The notes: generated by a model from the letters alone, not told the origin. A stretch of DNA of 64,000 bases from JALQUL01 sp964556425 (GCA_964556425.1 CAZKWC010000007.1:1-64000); one strand, 5' to 3'; positions 9,379-18,147 are shown, counted from the stretch's first letter. Made by a program: numbers and translations.

Positions 9379-9449
9379 TTTAGCAGATTAAAACCTAAAC
9401 CTAATTAGGATAAAGTCGCCCTGCAAGTAGTTCAAATAACTCAGCGACT
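9379..9449 (-). promoter_or_regulatory. metK leader, SAM-II-like pseudoknot candidate
   Basis: In the metK leader a six-base stem AGTCGC/GCGACT (9444-9449 with 9414-9419) encloses a loop that starts TGA and ends TTGCAG. Downstream comes CTGCTAAA (9379-9386), whose CTGC can pair with the loop GCAG. Stem, TTGCA before the 3' arm, and a distal GCTAAA follow the layout of SAM-II riboswitches. The linker is longer than usual and contains a small palindrome CCTAATTAGG. This is a visual resemblance only; no covariance model was run. Confidence 0.3.
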
Positions 9450-9460
9450 CTATAGTCATC

Positions 9461-9490
9461 ATTTTACTCTGATTTAAATAAGCTTAGCAA
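9461..9490 (-). promoter_or_regulatory. Probable metK promoter
   Basis: A -35 TTGCTA (9485-9490) and -10 TAAAAT (9461-9466) lie 18 bp apart on the minus strand. The predicted transcript start near 9454 gives a leader of about 135 nt that contains the candidate regulatory structure. Confidence 0.45.
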
Positions 9491-9732
9491 TTAAAGTTAT
9501 TTGATTTTTAAACTTAAGGGAGCTTTAGTCACCATCAAAAAATCATAGTTGATTATTATGTAACCTAGCTTTTTAAATCAAGCCGATAAGCAAAGTTCTG
9601 ATTGGAGCGAAATTACGAATTTCCATTGCTGAAGCCCTCTGTAGTGCAAAACAAAATTAACTAAGTTAGCCAAGCCTAGACCAGAAAGACTACAAAGAAA
9701 TAACCACGAATTAGCTTCATTCGTACCTCCTA
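9491..9732. other. Gene-free stretch between proB and the metK promoter
   Basis: No convincing gene is present. Immediately after proB a strong Shine-Dalgarno GGAGG precedes an ATG (9718-9720) that opens only 14 codons (9676-9720). Another minus-strand frame in the same place stays open for about 50 codons and encodes a hydrophobic segment, but has no standard start. This may be the remnant of a former downstream gene. Confidence 0.4.
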
Positions 9733-10872
9733 TTAGCCTATCGTCATAACCATATTGTCACGATGAATCATTTCACTCTCGGCTTCATAACCCAAAGCAC
9801 CAGCCATTGCTTGGGTTGTTTTTTTACAAATTAATCTGGCTTCAGAGCTTGCATAATTGGCTAAACCACGAGCAATTTCTGAACCTTTGCCATCTACTAT
9901 TGCAATCACATCCCCCCTAAAAAACTCGCCTTTTACCTCTGTCATACCAATTGGTAATAAGCTTTTTCCTTCTTGGGCTATTTTTTTGGCGGCTCCATCG
10001 TCGACGACTACTGCACCAGGTAACTGAAGATGATCAACCATCCATTGTTTACGTGCAGCTAATTTTTTAGTTTGAGCCTCTAACAAAGTTCCTATGACTT
10101 CGCCTGCAACTACGCGTAATAAGGCATTGGGTTCACGGCCCCATGCAATGACCGTAGAAGCGCCAGACCTAGCCGCCCTTTTAGCGGCTAAAACTTTGGT
10201 GATCATGCCCCCTCTTGCAATGCTACTGCCTGCACCACCAGCCATTTTTTCTAGTGTAGGGTCACCGGCCAAAGTTTGACGAATAATAGTGGCACTCGGG
10301 TCCACTCTAGGATCAGCGGTGTAAAGACCTTTTTGATCAGTCAGAATAATTAATAAGTCAGCTTCCACCAAATTAGCCACTAAGGCGCCTAAAGTATCGT
10401 TATCGCCAAATTTAATTTCCTCATTGACTACCGTGTCATTTTCATTAATGACCGGAATAACTCCATGACGTAGCAAGGTTAATAAAGTCGATCGAGCATT
10501 TAAATAACGCTCACGATCTGCTAAATCAGCATGGGTAAGAAGCACTTGCGCAGATCCCAAGCCATGTTGTTTAAGTTTAGACTCATACATTTGAGCTAAA
10601 CCCATTTGTCCCACTGCGGCAGCTGCTTGTAGCTCGTTGAGAGCGGTTGGCCTAGTGCTCCAACCCAATCGTTTCATACCTTCTGCAATGGCACCACTAG
10701 AGACCATAATGACTTCACGACCATCTAGTCTTAATGCGGCAAGTTGTTCGCACCATTGTGATATGGCTTGTTCATCAAGTCCCTTGCCCTCATTAGTGAC
10801 TAGGCTAGAGCCCACTTTAACCACAATTCTTTTGGCATCTTTGAGGGTACGAAATTCAGGAGTAAATGTCAT
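9733..10872 (-). CDS. proB: Glutamate 5-kinase
   Basis: This 379-residue cytoplasmic enzyme catalyses the first step of proline synthesis, phosphorylating glutamate. The amino-acid kinase domain (about 1-265) has VVKVGSSLV, VSSGAIAEG and the substrate-binding NENDTVVNEEIKFGDND; the last ~100 residues form the PUA domain found in proteobacterial ProB. Length is typical. obgE lies upstream, but a terminator separates the two genes. Confidence 0.96.
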   Translation of the reverse strand: MTFTPEFRTLKDAKRIVVKVGSSLVTNEGKGLDEQAISQWCEQLAALRLDGREVIMVSSGAIAEGMKRLGWSTRPTALNELQAAAAVGQMGLAQMYESKLKQHGLGSAQVLLTHADLADRERYLNARSTLLTLLRHGVIPVINENDTVVNEEIKFGDNDTLGALVANLVEADLLIILTDQKGLYTADPRVDPSATIIRQTLAGDPTLEKMAGGAGSSIARGGMITKVLAAKRAARSGASTVIAWGREPNALLRVVAGEVIGTLLEAQTKKLAARKQWMVDHLQLPGAVVVDDGAAKKIAQEGKSLLPIGMTEVKGEFFRGDVIAIVDGKGSEIARGLANYASSEARLICKKTTQAMAGALGYEAESEMIHRDNMVMTIG

Positions 10873-10911
10873 GCTAAAGGTTTTAATGAGTGACTTGTAA
10901 AGGGAATACAG

Positions 10912-10946
10912 AAAAAGAGATAAAACACAAAGGCTTTATCTCTTTT
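10912..10946 (-). terminator. Intrinsic terminator downstream of obgE
   Basis: Near-perfect 12-bp arms (10913-10924 with 10935-10946) are followed on the minus strand by T-rich sequence. It lies between obgE and proB, so proB expression needs read-through or its own promoter. Confidence 0.7.
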
Positions 10947-10967
10947 GGTAAAAATCAAAACTGACAA

Positions 10968-12026
10968 TTAATCAGCAAAGCGCGGATCAATGGGTTCTGG
11001 GTTAATTCGTGTGTCAGCTTCTTTCTTTAAGTGAGCATATGCTTCACGTGTTAAAGTTTCACAGCCCTCTCGAGTTAAGGCGGAAATTTGGAAGATTGGA
11101 CCTTTATGTTTTAAACCTTTTATAAAGTTAGCAACGATTTTTTCACGCTCTTCTTTGGGCACCATATCCATTTTATTTAAAACCAACCAGCGTGGTTTTT
11201 TAAATAATTCTGAATCGTATTTTTTGAGCTCTTTTAAAATCGCTTTGGCTTGAGCTACTGGATCTACTGCGTCATCAAATGGCGCTACGTCAACCACATG
11301 TAACAACAGACGAGTACGTTGCAAATGTCTTAAGAACAAATGACCTAATCCAGCACCATCGGAAGCGCCTTCAATTAAACCAGGCAAGTCAGCGACCACA
11401 AAACTTTGCTCGGGGCCTACGCGTACCACACCTAAATTAGGATGCAAAGTGGTAAATGGGTAATCTGCAATTTTAGGACGTGCATTAGATACAGCGGTAA
11501 TAAAAGTTGATTTTCCTGCATTGGGCATGCCCAACAAGCCCACATCAGCTAATACTTTTAATTCGAGTTTGAGTTCTTTACGAACGCCTGGCCAACCAGG
11601 TGTTTTTTGTCTTGGTGCACGGTTAATAGCACTTTTAAAACGCAGGTTACCAAAACCACCATCACCACCTTTGGCAATAATAATTTGCTCCCATGGAGTG
11701 AGCATTTCAAATAATACATCGCCAGTTTCGGCATCACTAATGACAGTACCTACCGGCATTTTTAAAATAATATCTGCACCAGCTGCACCAAACATATCAG
11801 AACCCATTCCGTGTTCACCACGTTTGGCTTCATGTTTACGAGCGTAACGGTAATCAACTAAAGTATTGAGGTTAGGATCTGCAATGGCAAATACATGACC
11901 ACCACGCCCTCCATCCCCGCCATCGGGGCCACCAAACTCTTTATATTTTTCGTGGCGAAACGAAACACAGCCTGCTCCGCCATCTCCAGAGGCAATATCA
12001 ATATATGCTTCGTCAACAAATTTCAT
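10968..12026 (-). CDS. obgE: Obg-family GTPase (ObgE/CgtA)
   Basis: This 352-residue essential GTPase acts in late 50S ribosome assembly and in stress and growth control. The N-terminal glycine-rich Obg fold begins MKFVDEAYIDIASGDGGAGC (about 1-158). The G domain follows with GMPNAGKS, DLPGLIEGAS and NKMD. The short C-terminal tail is mildly charged. Order rplU-rpmA-obgE is standard, although a terminator lies between rpmA and obgE here. Confidence 0.97.
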   Translation of the reverse strand: MKFVDEAYIDIASGDGGAGCVSFRHEKYKEFGGPDGGDGGRGGHVFAIADPNLNTLVDYRYARKHEAKRGEHGMGSDMFGAAGADIILKMPVGTVISDAETGDVLFEMLTPWEQIIIAKGGDGGFGNLRFKSAINRAPRQKTPGWPGVRKELKLELKVLADVGLLGMPNAGKSTFITAVSNARPKIADYPFTTLHPNLGVVRVGPEQSFVVADLPGLIEGASDGAGLGHLFLRHLQRTRLLLHVVDVAPFDDAVDPVAQAKAILKELKKYDSELFKKPRWLVLNKMDMVPKEEREKIVANFIKGLKHKGPIFQISALTREGCETLTREAYAHLKKEADTRINPEPIDPRFAD

Positions 12027-12255
12027 GAAGGACTACCTATAGGGATTTAACTACTATTTTAGTTAAAAATTGAATTCTAATATTTTGCGAATCAAGCTAC
12101 TTGCATTACACAATGTAAGTTCACTTTATTCACAGAGACAATGATGATGCAATTAGTAAAATCTTATTTTAAATTGACGAGCAAAACAAGAGACCCGTAA
12201 CAATAGAAATTTTTTTTTAAAAACATCAAAATGATGCATAAAGTTGCTTCATCTA

Positions 12256-12283
12256 AAAACAAATAAGCCCGCACTAAGCGGGC
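12256..12283 (-). terminator. Intrinsic terminator downstream of rpmA
   Basis: GC-rich perfect arms GCCCGC/GCGGGC (12267-12272, 12278-12283) with a five-base loop are followed on the minus strand by a T-rich tract. It ends the rplU-rpmA transcript. Confidence 0.85.
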
Positions 12284-12324
12284 CCTAATACTAATGCAAG
12301 TCAGGGACTGCAACAGTTTTAATT

Positions 12325-12582
12325 TTAAGCAGCAGTAATGTTTACCACTTGCTTGTTTAAATGACCTTTAATTGCAAAAGAGACAACACCGTCCTTTAAT
12401 GCAAATAAAGTGTGGTCAACACCAATACCGACATTGTTGCCTGGGTGGAATTTAGTACCACGTTGACGAACAATAATAGCGCCAGCAGAAATTGTTTGGC
12501 CACCGAACGCTTTAACACCCAACATTTTTGGTTGTGAGTCACGTCCATTTCGCGTAGAGCCGCCGCCTTTTTTTTGTGCCAT
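12325..12582 (-). CDS. rpmA: 50S ribosomal protein L27
   Basis: This 85-residue protein begins MAQKKGGGSTRNGRDSQPK and reaches toward the peptidyl-transferase centre. Sequence and length are typical, with no N-terminal cleaved extension of the Firmicute type. It follows rplU by 30 bp in the conserved rplU-rpmA pair. Confidence 0.98.
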   Translation of the reverse strand: MAQKKGGGSTRNGRDSQPKMLGVKAFGGQTISAGAIIVRQRGTKFHPGNNVGIGVDHTLFALKDGVVSFAIKGHLNKQVVNITAA

Positions 12583-12612
12583 CTTGAATGACTCCTAGAT
12601 CAGCTGGTTAAA

Positions 12613-12984
12613 TTATTTGGCTTCAGGTGTGTAAGCAGCAGGTGCTGTATAAACAGCTGATGCAGTACCCAACGAAGAGGTGATTTCAGAAATAAACAAT
12701 GTTGTATATGCCTGACGATGACCTTGACGTTTTTGATAATGTTTACGACGACGCATTTTAAAAATGTGAACTTTGTCGTGAAGACCATGAACAATTACAT
12801 TGACTTTAACGGTAGCGCCGGAAACCAAGGGAGTACCTACTGCAATTTTGCCTTCGCTGGCGACAGCTAAGACTTCAGTGAATACCAACTCTTGACCAAC
12901 GTCCGCAGCAATCTGTTCTACTTTAATTTTATCGCCGGCGCTTACACGATACTGCTTACCGCCGGTTTTTATGACTGCGTACAT
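12613..12984 (-). CDS. rplU: 50S ribosomal protein L21
   Basis: This 123-residue protein starts MYAVIKTGGKQYRV and contains the HIFKMRRRKHYQKRQGHRQ core. Most L21 proteins have about 103 residues; the extra ~20 C-terminal residues are rich in Ala, Thr and Pro and are probably disordered. It is the first cistron of the rplU-rpmA unit. Confidence 0.97.
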   Translation of the reverse strand: MYAVIKTGGKQYRVSAGDKIKVEQIAADVGQELVFTEVLAVASEGKIAVGTPLVSGATVKVNVIVHGLHDKVHIFKMRRRKHYQKRQGHRQAYTTLFISEITSSLGTASAVYTAPAAYTPEAK

Positions 12985-13040
12985 AATGACCTCTTATTTT
13001 GATAACTTATCCTTAAATACCCTTATCTAAGGAACCTAGC

Positions 13041-13049
13041 ATTTTAGCA
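13041..13049 (-). promoter_or_regulatory. Extended -10 promoter candidate for rplU-rpmA
   Basis: The minus strand carries TGCTAAAAT, an extended -10 element, about 57 bp upstream of the rplU start. No good -35 is seen at 17 bp, consistent with TG-dependent promoters. Confidence 0.4.
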
Positions 13050-13222
13050 TAAATAGAATTAATCATGTGATTTAGCCGGTATTTTTCACCAAAATCATCA
13101 TCAAAACATCACAATCTATTGCAATTTTGAACAACACAACACATCAAATCAAAAAGCCCTCTTTGCTTATTCAACAAAAAATGTAGTGAACCTAATGAAA
13201 TATTTGTCTTAAAAATGAGAAA

Positions 13223-13254
13223 AAAGCCTGTTTTTATCGAGAAATCAGGGCTTT
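13223..13254. terminator. Orphan bidirectional terminator-like hairpin in the rplU/ispB divergent spacer
   Basis: Arms AAAGCCTG (13223-13230) and CAGGGCTTT (13246-13254) pair with one bulge, with A/T runs on both sides, so it can end transcription in either direction. It lies between divergently transcribed rplU and ispB, where no annotated transcript should end. The 365-bp spacer (12985-13349) otherwise holds the rplU promoter candidate and no open frame. A small RNA gene is possible. Confidence 0.5.
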
Positions 13255-13349
13255 AACTATTTTTTAATTGATTACATGAGCGGACAATAACATCTTTCTC
13301 AAAATTCGATTACTTTTTTAGGATAATCAGTACAGAACCTTAGGAACTG

Positions 13350-14336
13350 ATGATTTTGACTGATTTAACCCATACCCCAAAAGACCCACTCGCTATTCTT
13401 TCCTACGACATGGAAAAAGTAGATGTATGTATTACAGAACAACTCGCCTCCAATATACCATTGGTCGGTCAAGTTGCTCAGTACATTATATCGGCTGGTG
13501 GAAAAAGGCTTAGGCCAGCATTGTTGCTACTCACTAGTGGTGCGCTTGGTTACCAAAATCCACTGCGCTACGACATGGCTGCAGTGGTTGAGTTTATTCA
13601 TACAGCCACTTTATTACACGATGATGTAGTTGATGAATCTACCCTTAGGCGTGGTAAAGCAACTGCTAACGAGGCATTTGGCAACCCAGCCAGTGTTTTA
13701 GTAGGGGATTTTTTATATTCAAGAGCTTTTCAAATGATGGTAAAAGCCGATGACATGAAAATTATGCAAATTTTATCGGATGCAACTAATGTGATTGCCG
13801 AAGGTGAAGTATTGCAATTAATGAATATGCATGATGCATCACTTACTGAGCAAGATTATTTAACTGTTATACGCTCTAAAACAGCTAAATTATTTGAAGC
13901 GAGTGCTAGACTAGGCGCTGTTTTAGCTAAAAATACTCAAGCTGAAGCAGCTTGCGCTACTTATGGACAAGCTTTAGGTACTGCTTTTCAGGTTATTGAT
14001 GATATTTTAGATTATGCTGGGGATGCAGAAGTTTTAGGCAAAAATTTAGGGGATGATTTACGCGAGGGAAAAGTCACTCTTCCATTAATTGCAGCAATGC
14101 AAAGAGGAACCCCAGAACAAACTCAACTTATTAAAAATGCTGTCGAAAATGGTTCAATTGAGCAACTTTCAGAGGTTGTTTCAATTGTCCGAAGTACGGG
14201 GGCTTTGGATATAACGCATCAATATGCTTCTCTTGAAGCACAAAGAGCCATTGACGCAGCCCGAACACTGCCCAATAATCCATTTACAGAATCACTCATT
14301 ATGCTAGGTAGTCAGTTATTGCGAAGAAAGTATTAA
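13350..14336 (+). CDS. ispB: Octaprenyl diphosphate synthase
   Basis: This 328-residue trans-polyprenyl synthase makes the long isoprenoid side chain of ubiquinone. Both aspartate-rich motifs are intact: DDVVD (91-95) with the following Arg pair, and DDILD (217-221). GGKRLRP marks the isopentenyl-diphosphate binding site. The ATG is preceded by AGGA. Location next to rplU is the usual arrangement. The exact chain length of the product cannot be read from sequence. Confidence 0.95.
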   Translation: MILTDLTHTPKDPLAILSYDMEKVDVCITEQLASNIPLVGQVAQYIISAGGKRLRPALLLLTSGALGYQNPLRYDMAAVVEFIHTATLLHDDVVDESTLRRGKATANEAFGNPASVLVGDFLYSRAFQMMVKADDMKIMQILSDATNVIAEGEVLQLMNMHDASLTEQDYLTVIRSKTAKLFEASARLGAVLAKNTQAEAACATYGQALGTAFQVIDDILDYAGDAEVLGKNLGDDLREGKVTLPLIAAMQRGTPEQTQLIKNAVENGSIEQLSEVVSIVRSTGALDITHQYASLEAQRAIDAARTLPNNPFTESLIMLGSQLLRRKY

Positions 14337-14399
14337 CCCTTCAATATGATGATTATCTTGTTCCCATTTATTTTTAGCAAAGCTTAATCGCTTTTCCTT

Positions 14400-15617
14400 A
14401 TGGCCACAAAGTCAAGTAAACCATCTAATCAATCTGTTTATCGCTGGGACGGCAAAGATAGAAGGGGTAACCCTGTAAGCGGAGAAAGTCGCGCCATTAG
14501 CGAGTTGCAAGTGAGCACAATGCTTCGCAGGCAAGGTGTCACTCCCACTAAGATTAGAAAGAAAAAGGCTAACCGTGGTAAGGCGATTAAACCTAAAGAT
14601 ATTTCTGTTTTTACTAGGCAATTAGCCACTATGATGAAAGCTGGCGTACCTTTAATGCAAACTTTTGATATTGTTGCTCGAGGTAACTCCAACCCACGTG
14701 TCTCTTATCTTTTGGACCGCATACGTACTAGTTTAGAAACAGGTACACCTCTACATGCTTCTTTTAGACGACATCCAAAATATTTTAATGATCTGTATTG
14801 CAATTTAGTAGAAGCAGGCGAGCAGGCCGGTATCTTAGAATCCATCTTAGACCGCTTAGCAACCTACCTTGAAAAAACCGAAGCTTTAAAAAGCAAAATC
14901 AAATCAGCGCTAATGTACCCTATCGCTGTTATGGTGGTGGCAGTTTTGGTGGTGGCCGTCATTATGTTGTTTGTGATTCCTTCGTTTAAACAAGTTTTCT
15001 CTTCTTTTGGAGCTGAACTTCCAGCACCCACTTTGTTGGTTATTGCTATCAGTGATGCATTTGTGGCTTATTGGTGGCTTATTTTTGGAGCAACAGGAAT
15101 TGGTGGCTGGCTCTTGTATAGCACCTACAAAAAAAGCAAAACCATGCAAGCTGCACTCGATCGTATGTTATTAAAAGCGCCAGTATTTGGGGAGCTTGTC
15201 GAAAAATCAGTGATTGCTCGCTGGACGCGTACATTAGCCACTATGTTTGCAGCTGGTGTACCGTTAGTAAATGCCTTAGGTTCTGTTGGTGGGGCATCAG
15301 GAAATTCTGTTTATGTATCTGCTACCGAACGTATACAGCACTCTGTGGCGACTGGCACACCTTTAAATATTGCGATGTCTACTGCAGGTGTGTTTCCTAC
15401 CATGGTGCTTCAAATGAGTGCCATCGGAGAAGAATCAGGTACCTTAGATCAAATGTTGATTAAAGCAGCTGACTTTTATGAAGCTGAAGTTGATGAAATG
15501 GTTGCTGGCTTGTCTAGTCTCTTAGAACCCATCATTATTGTATTTTTAGGAACTTTAATTGGTGGCATTGTAGTCGCTATGTACTTACCCATCTTTAAAC
15601 TGGGCCAAGTGGTATGA
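14400..15617 (+). CDS. pilC: Type IV pilus inner-membrane platform protein PilC
   Basis: This 405-residue inner-membrane protein has two tandem T2SSF/GspF domains (about residues 70-195 and 275-395), each ending in hydrophobic segments, and a cytoplasmic N-terminal region. It forms the platform on which PilB drives pilin assembly. Conserved stretches include FTRQLATMMKAGVPL and its repeat WTRTLATMFAAGVPL. It overlaps pilD by 4 bp. The assembly ATPase gene pilB, often directly upstream, is absent: only 63 bp separate ispB from pilC. Confidence 0.95.
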   Translation: MATKSSKPSNQSVYRWDGKDRRGNPVSGESRAISELQVSTMLRRQGVTPTKIRKKKANRGKAIKPKDISVFTRQLATMMKAGVPLMQTFDIVARGNSNPRVSYLLDRIRTSLETGTPLHASFRRHPKYFNDLYCNLVEAGEQAGILESILDRLATYLEKTEALKSKIKSALMYPIAVMVVAVLVVAVIMLFVIPSFKQVFSSFGAELPAPTLLVIAISDAFVAYWWLIFGATGIGGWLLYSTYKKSKTMQAALDRMLLKAPVFGELVEKSVIARWTRTLATMFAAGVPLVNALGSVGGASGNSVYVSATERIQHSVATGTPLNIAMSTAGVFPTMVLQMSAIGEESGTLDQMLIKAADFYEAEVDEMVAGLSSLLEPIIIVFLGTLIGGIVVAMYLPIFKLGQVV

Positions 15618-16471
15618 TGATAGACGACACTTTTTTACCCGCGTTCATTTTTGGTCTACTAGGATTAATGATAGGAAGTTTTTTAAATGTTGTCATTTAT
15701 CGATTACCTATTATGTATGCGGCAGATTGGGATTTAGAGTTTGAAACCGAACCTTCTCATCCAGAACAAGCTATTGTAACGGCACCACGCCAATTTAATT
15801 TAGCAGTGCCTGCTTCTGCCTGCCCGCAATGTGGCAACACCTTAAAGTGGTGGCACAACATACCCGTGCTTAGCTACATTTTGTTAAAAGGAAAATGCAA
15901 CTTTTGTAAAACACCCGTTAGCTTGCGTTACCCCTTCATAGAGCTAAGTACGAGCTTTTTGTATTTGGCTTGCTTTTTTATGTATGGTTGGACTTTAACT
16001 GCAGTTGCTTGGGCTGGTTTTTGTACTATCGTGGTAGTAGCTGCTGGCATTGATTGGGATACTCAAATTCTGCCTGATGTACTCACCCTACCCCTAGTTT
16101 GGGCTGGCCTTACTTTATCCAATTTAAGAATAATTGACGTTCCCATTGAAAGCTCTATTTGGGGTGCAGTTTTAGGTTATATGGTGTTATGGACGGTATT
16201 TTGGATTTTCAAACTCATAACGGGTAAAGAGGGTATGGGCTATGGAGATTTTAAATTTTTAGCTGCTTTTGGCGCTTGGATGGGGCCTTTAGCCATTATT
16301 CCGATTCTTTTGTTATCATGTACGGCAGGTGCTTTGATTGGAATAACACTTCGCTTAAAAGGTAGCCTGGAACAAAATCAATCAATCGCCTTTGGTCCTT
16401 ATTTAGCAGTAGCAGCCTTAATTATGTTTTTTGGCAGTAATATTATTTACACTTTTTTACATTTTCAATAA
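15614..16471 (+). CDS. pilD: Prepilin peptidase / N-methyltransferase
   Basis: This 285-residue polytopic inner-membrane aspartic protease cleaves and N-methylates type IV prepilins. The zinc-finger-like loop has Cys70, Cys73, Cys95 and Cys98. The catalytic aspartates lie in GIDWDTQ (Asp147/149) and in the GxGD motif GYGDFK (Asp212). The overlap with pilC shows translational coupling. coaE follows after 13 bp. Confidence 0.96.
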   Translation: MMIDDTFLPAFIFGLLGLMIGSFLNVVIYRLPIMYAADWDLEFETEPSHPEQAIVTAPRQFNLAVPASACPQCGNTLKWWHNIPVLSYILLKGKCNFCKTPVSLRYPFIELSTSFLYLACFFMYGWTLTAVAWAGFCTIVVVAAGIDWDTQILPDVLTLPLVWAGLTLSNLRIIDVPIESSIWGAVLGYMVLWTVFWIFKLITGKEGMGYGDFKFLAAFGAWMGPLAIIPILLLSCTAGALIGITLRLKGSLEQNQSIAFGPYLAVAALIMFFGSNIIYTFLHFQ

Positions 16472-16484
16472 TCCAATTTTTATT

Positions 16485-17162
16485 ATGACCTACATTATTG
16501 GATTAACCGGCGGAATTGGCTCAGGAAAAAGTACTGTATCTGAGTATTTACGTGGATTTGGAGCCTATGTTATTGATGCTGATGCAATTTCAAGACAAAT
16601 GACGGCTATTAATGGCCCAGCAATCCCAATTATAGAAAAACAGTTTGGACCTGACTATATATCAATTGACGGCTCTATGAACAGGGATAAAATGAGAGAA
16701 TTAGTTTTCTCTAATTTACAAGCGAAAAATAAACTTGAATTAATTGTTCATCCGTTAATACAGCATTACACTCAAATAGCTGTTGAACATGCAATGTCAA
16801 TTAATACTCAATTTATTGTTCATGATTTGCCATTATTGGTTGAAAGCGGACACTGGAGAAAACAACTTCACCATGTTTTAGTGGTGGATTGTGAAAGAGA
16901 AATTCAAATTCAAAGAGTTATTGCCAGAAATGGACTTTCAAGAAATGCGGTTGAGTTAATTATTCAACAACAAGCACCCAGAAAAATTCGTTTAGCCTGT
17001 GCTGACTCGGTAATTAACAATTCAAATCTTGATTTGAAGCAATTAGAAACTAGGGTTAGTCAATGGTGGAAAATGGCAAATAACAAACTCAGGTTCGATC
17101 CCAAAATCTTTTGTCATAATACACAAAAGAGCTCAATTGACGCTCAGGAAATAATGCTGTGA
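16485..17162 (+). CDS. coaE: Dephospho-CoA kinase
   Basis: This 225-residue P-loop kinase catalyses the last step of coenzyme A synthesis. The start chosen gives MTYIIGLTGGIGSGKST, placing the P-loop at the N-terminus; an upstream in-frame start would overlap pilD and add 18 hydrophobic residues. DADAISRQ and LPLLVESG are family motifs. The tail is about 20 residues longer than usual. The stop overlaps the GTG start of zapD. Confidence 0.94.
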   Translation: MTYIIGLTGGIGSGKSTVSEYLRGFGAYVIDADAISRQMTAINGPAIPIIEKQFGPDYISIDGSMNRDKMRELVFSNLQAKNKLELIVHPLIQHYTQIAVEHAMSINTQFIVHDLPLLVESGHWRKQLHHVLVVDCEREIQIQRVIARNGLSRNAVELIIQQQAPRKIRLACADSVINNSNLDLKQLETRVSQWWKMANNKLRFDPKIFCHNTQKSSIDAQEIML

Positions 17163-17914
17163 TTTTGTACGAATATCCTTTAAATGAAAGAATCCGGACT
17201 TTTTTACGTCTGGAGCACCTTTTTACTCGACTCCGTCACCTTATCACAGAGGAGTCGGCTGTTTCTCATCATTTCTCATTAGCTACCATCTTTGAAATCA
17301 TGGATGTTTGTGGCCGAGCCGACCTCAAAACAGAAGTCATGAAAGATATTGAGAGGCAAAGACAATTATTAAAAGGCTTTAGAGGTAACCCTGCTATTTC
17401 CGAAGTTATCCTAGATCAAGTTATTCGCCAACTCGATAGTTGCTACGATAATTTAAGTATTATTCAAGGTAAAGTTGGGCAAAACCTTGCCGAAAATGAC
17501 TGGTTGATGAGTATCCGTAGTCGTATTGCAATTCCTGGTGGTACTTGTGAATTCGATCTTCCGGCCTACTATTTCTGGTTGCAAAAATCTTCAGGTAGCC
17601 GGCAGGCACAATTGGCTAGCTGGGCTCGCTCTTTATTTCCTATGGAAAGCGCAATCAAACTTTTATTGCATATGTTACGTGAGTCAGGTGCACCACAAAA
17701 AGTGATTGCCACCAACGGGGTGTTTCAACAAAACTTACCCTTGGGTAGAACTTGTCAATTATTACGCGTAGCAGTTAATCCAAGCTATGACTTAATCCCT
17801 GAAATTAGTGGTAACCGTTTGATGTTCTCCATTCGATTCTTGCAATTATTACAAGATGGACGCTTGCAAGCTAGAAGTGACTCTACCCCTGTTGAACTCA
17901 CTTTGTGCTCTTAA
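17159..17914 (+). CDS. zapD: Cell division protein ZapD
   Basis: This 251-residue protein, of typical ZapD (DUF1342) length, bundles FtsZ protofilaments at the division site. It begins at GTG (17159), overlapping the coaE stop by 4 bp with AGGA upstream. ILYEYPLNERIRTFLRLEHL is the conserved N-terminus. The coaE-zapD-yacG order is standard in Beta- and Gammaproteobacteria. Confidence 0.95.
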   Translation: MILYEYPLNERIRTFLRLEHLFTRLRHLITEESAVSHHFSLATIFEIMDVCGRADLKTEVMKDIERQRQLLKGFRGNPAISEVILDQVIRQLDSCYDNLSIIQGKVGQNLAENDWLMSIRSRIAIPGGTCEFDLPAYYFWLQKSSGSRQAQLASWARSLFPMESAIKLLLHMLRESGAPQKVIATNGVFQQNLPLGRTCQLLRVAVNPSYDLIPEISGNRLMFSIRFLQLLQDGRLQARSDSTPVELTLCS

Positions 17915-17928
17915 AATTAGTCGCTAAC

Positions 17929-18144
17929 ATGACTTCAGACTCTCATTCTAATCACCTGGGCACTGATGCTTCAGTGCCAGTTAAATTAGTCAGATGCCCT
18001 AATTGTGCTGGCGACTCTGTTTATGCTGCTAGCAACCCTTATCGGCCATTTTGTAGCGCTTATTGCAAAAACTCCGACTTTGTCGCTTGGGCCAATGAAG
18101 ACTTTAGAGTTCCAGAAAAATCCTCTACCGATCTAGAGGACTAA
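17929..18144 (+). CDS. yacG: DNA gyrase inhibitor YacG (zinc ribbon)
   Basis: This small zinc protein has Cys23-x2-Cys26 in CPNC and Cys42-x3-Cys46 in RPFCSAYCKNSDF, followed by WANEDFRVP, the YacG signature. In E. coli YacG binds GyrB and inhibits DNA binding. The ATG at 17929 gives 71 residues; a GTG at 17905, overlapping zapD, is possible but less likely. A strong terminator follows. Confidence 0.92.
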   Translation: MTSDSHSNHLGTDASVPVKLVRCPNCAGDSVYAASNPYRPFCSAYCKNSDFVAWANEDFRVPEKSSTDLED

Positions 18145-18147
18145 ACT

